Source: Thermoplasmata archaeon
GTDB lineage: Archaea > Thermoplasmatota > Thermoplasmata > Lutacidiplasmatales > UBA184
Reading direction: 5' to 3'
Assembly (NCBI GenBank): GCA_030040865.1
Contig: JASHSX010000181.1
Location: 1-22,235 of the forward strand
DNA: 22,235 nucleotides
Shown here in pieces: positions 20,820 through 22,235 of the stretch (its first letter is position 1; each line of letters opens with the position of its first letter). The notes under the pieces are model-generated. The model did not search any database. It was not told where the DNA came from and saw only the letters and a list, made by a program, of their open reading frames with translations. The translations under genes were made by a program, and so were the position numbers.

Positions 20820-21195
20820 CGGTACGGGCCGGCGGGGCGATCGCCGACGCATCGAGCGTGGTGGCCAGGTAGCGGAGGAATCCGGGCTCGACGCGGGGCA
20901 CGTCGACCTCCGCGATCTCGGGCACCTCGTACGGATGCGTCGACTTCAGGAAGGCGAACAGCGCGCCGACCCGCTTCGGAACGGTCTTGAAGACGACGAG
21001 CGATTCGGGGGCGGTCTCGACCCGGCCCCGCCACCAGAACCGCGACTCGACGTCGAGGAGCTGCGCGCACGCCGCGAGCCGGCGCTCGACCGAGCCGCGG
21101 GCGGCCGCGACCGCGGCCTCGCGCGTCGGGTAGCTCGTCAGCACCAGCCGCATCGGCCCGACCGCCCGGACCGGATCGAGCGGGTACGGGCTCAT
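20737..21195 (-). CDS. cutA: CutA-like divalent-cation tolerance protein with extended tail (152 aa)
   Basis: CutA forms small trimers; its role in metal tolerance is not firmly settled. The core, from MRLVLTSYPTREAAVAAARG to FLRYLATTL (about 15-113), has the family marks: ACAQL (42-46), the WWRGRVE strand (54-60), KTVP (70-73) and HPYEVPEI (87-94). After the core the frame stays open for about 38 Arg/Pro-rich residues, antisense to the end of pgk. That tail is unusual and may be an accidental extension. The ATG at 21195 overlaps the stop of the DP1 gene as ATGA; M15 is an alternative start matching normal CutA length. Confidence 0.9.
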   Translation of the reverse strand: MSPYPLDPVRAVGPMRLVLTSYPTREAAVAAARGSVERRLAACAQLLDVESRFWWRGRVETAPESLVVFKTVPKRVGALFAFLKSTHPYEVPEIAEVDVPRVEPGFLRYLATTLDASAIAPPARTVTRRGGPRARAVRRLPRTRARPHRPSR

Positions 21196-22235
21196 CCGGC
21201 GGCTCCGCGGAGACCCGCGGCCCCCGCGGAGAAGTCGAGCGTAACGAGGGCGAGCGTCGCGAGATCGACGACGGCGGCCCGGGCCGGGACGGGGGCGATG
21301 TTGCGCATCCGCTGGTACTCCGTCTCGGCCTGCCAGGTCGAGGCGTTGAGGAGGAGGACGTTCCGGTACCGGTCGACCCCGTAGGTGTGGACGTGGCCGG
21401 TCACGAGCACGTCCGGGGCCGGGTCGATGACGAGGCCGTCGCGGGGCAGCGGGGCGAGCGGCGTGCGGTCGCCGTAGATCGGGGCCAGGTGCCGGCTCTG
21501 GAGCATTCGCTTCATCACGTCGGTCGGGCGGGCGTACGTGGCGCCGGGAAGGGCGGGGATGAGATCGTCGAAGCTCCGTCCGTGGTACGCCTCGACCACG
21601 ACCCCGTCGAGCGAGAACGTGGACGGGTTCGCGAGGGCCCTGACGTTCGGCGGCAGTGCCGCCGCGAGGTTCGCCGGCAGCGCCGGCTGGGGCTCGGCCG
21701 GGCAGACCGCATCGTGGTTCCCGGGGACGACGACGACGTTGAGCCGCTGGGGGAACTCCGAGAGCCGACGGCCGAGCTCGACGTACTGCTCGACCACGTC
21801 GGGGATCGCGAGGTCGCGCTCCTGCCGCGGATAGATCCCGATCCCGTCGACGAGGTCGCCCGCGATCACGACGTGGTCGATCGACGCCGCGAGCTCGGGG
21901 TGAGGGCCCTTCTCCCGCAGGAACGTGACGAGCTCGGCCCACGGCTCGGCGAGAAAGGAGCGGCTCCCGATGTGGAGGTCGGAGAGGAAGAGGACGCGTC
22001 GGCCCAACGGCGATCGGCCGAGCGGCCGCGTGTGCGGAACGTCGGGCCGCTCGACCGCCGTCACGCGCGGGATGCGGACCGGGTCCTTCCCGAACTGGAG
22101 GCGGACCCCGATGACCTCGTCGGGCAGGAAGGTGACGCGGGATCCCGGAGAGTCCTTCGGGACGAGGAGCTCGACCGAGCCCGTCTCGTCGTCGAGCGTG
22201 AGGATCAGGTGGTGGCGCTGCGGCGTCTCCCGGAC
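21192..22235 (-). CDS. DNA polymerase D small subunit DP1 (5' end cut by window edge)
   Basis: DP1 is the exonuclease/phosphoesterase subunit of the archaeal replicative polymerase PolD. The 347 visible residues begin in the OB-fold region (LILTLDDETGSVELLVPKD, then DEVIGVRLQFGK) and continue through RPDVPHTR into the calcineurin-like domain. Metal and active-site motifs are intact: SDLHIGS, AGDLVDGIGIYP, PGNHDAV, YHGRSFDDL and TGHVHTYG. Other family stretches are AEPQPALP and RHLAPIYGDRTPLAPL. The frame is open to the edge, so the N-terminal part lies outside; the GTG at 22064 is internal. It runs into cutA with an ATGA overlap. PolD excludes a bacterial source. Confidence 0.96.
   Translation of the reverse strand, partial: VRETPQRHHLILTLDDETGSVELLVPKDSPGSRVTFLPDEVIGVRLQFGKDPVRIPRVTAVERPDVPHTRPLGRSPLGRRVLFLSDLHIGSRSFLAEPWAELVTFLREKGPHPELAASIDHVVIAGDLVDGIGIYPRQERDLAIPDVVEQYVELGRRLSEFPQRLNVVVVPGNHDAVCPAEPQPALPANLAAALPPNVRALANPSTFSLDGVVVEAYHGRSFDDLIPALPGATYARPTDVMKRMLQSRHLAPIYGDRTPLAPLPRDGLVIDPAPDVLVTGHVHTYGVDRYRNVLLLNASTWQAETEYQRMRNIAPVPARAAVVDLATLALVTLDFSAGAAGLRGAAG

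Noticed and set aside
1..22235. CRISPR array, tRNA, rRNA or insertion sequence
   Set aside because: No regular direct repeats, tRNA-like cloverleaf, rRNA signature or transposase motif was seen on either strand by eye.

Overview
This 22 kb, GC-rich, gene-dense window comes from an archaeon. The best anchors are the DP1 small subunit of PolD (right edge), an XPD-type helicase with the four Fe-S cysteines, an AbrB-PhoU regulator, sulfocyanin-like cupredoxins, and several genes preceded by a TATA-like box about 25-35 nt upstream of a start with little or no leader. This fits an aerobic, high-GC Thermoplasmata-like euryarchaeon. The lineage is an inference and no rRNA gene is present to confirm it. 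Antisense frames stay open because of the GC content, so most long Arg-rich frames are shadows and were left out.

Region 1 (1-6301, minus strand) is a respiratory operon read right to left: tatA, tatC, a TatA/B-like protein, a 61-aa membrane protein, a Rieske protein, cytochrome b, two small membrane proteins (86 and 123 aa) and the haem-copper oxidase subunit I gene coxA, which runs off the left edge. Most junctions overlap or abut. No CxxCH cytochrome c is seen in any called gene. The first 171 bases also look like the 3' end of a second coxA copy facing the first one.

Region 2 (6302-8298) has a divergent SAM methyltransferase and, convergent with it, an AbrB-PhoU regulator; their stop codons abut in one TGATCA.

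Region 3 (8370-12108) holds the rest of the respiratory machinery: a membrane-anchored sulfocyanin-like cupredoxin, a divergent coxB (CuA subunit) split into two overlapping frames, a two-domain cupredoxin with one intact and one degenerate copper site, and a polytopic membrane protein of unknown function. Together with region 1 this suggests quinol -> Rieske/cytochrome b -> cupredoxin -> CuA -> oxidase, without cytochrome c. The adjacent Tat genes could export the folded Rieske protein.

Region 4 (12181-14601) is a minus-strand operon of heptose-7-phosphate kinase (hddA), sedoheptulose-7-phosphate isomerase (gmhA) and a CBS-ParB/Srx-fold protein, presumably for activated heptose used in surface glycans.

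Region 5 (14628-22235) is core metabolism and information processing: the XPD-like helicase, mdh with a fixX-type ferredoxin, two short coiled-coil proteins upstream of ketopantoate reductase, a phosphoglycerate kinase with bacterial-type signatures, CutA and PolD DP1. No tRNA, rRNA, CRISPR array or insertion sequence was recognised. No gene-free stretch exceeds about 180 bases.
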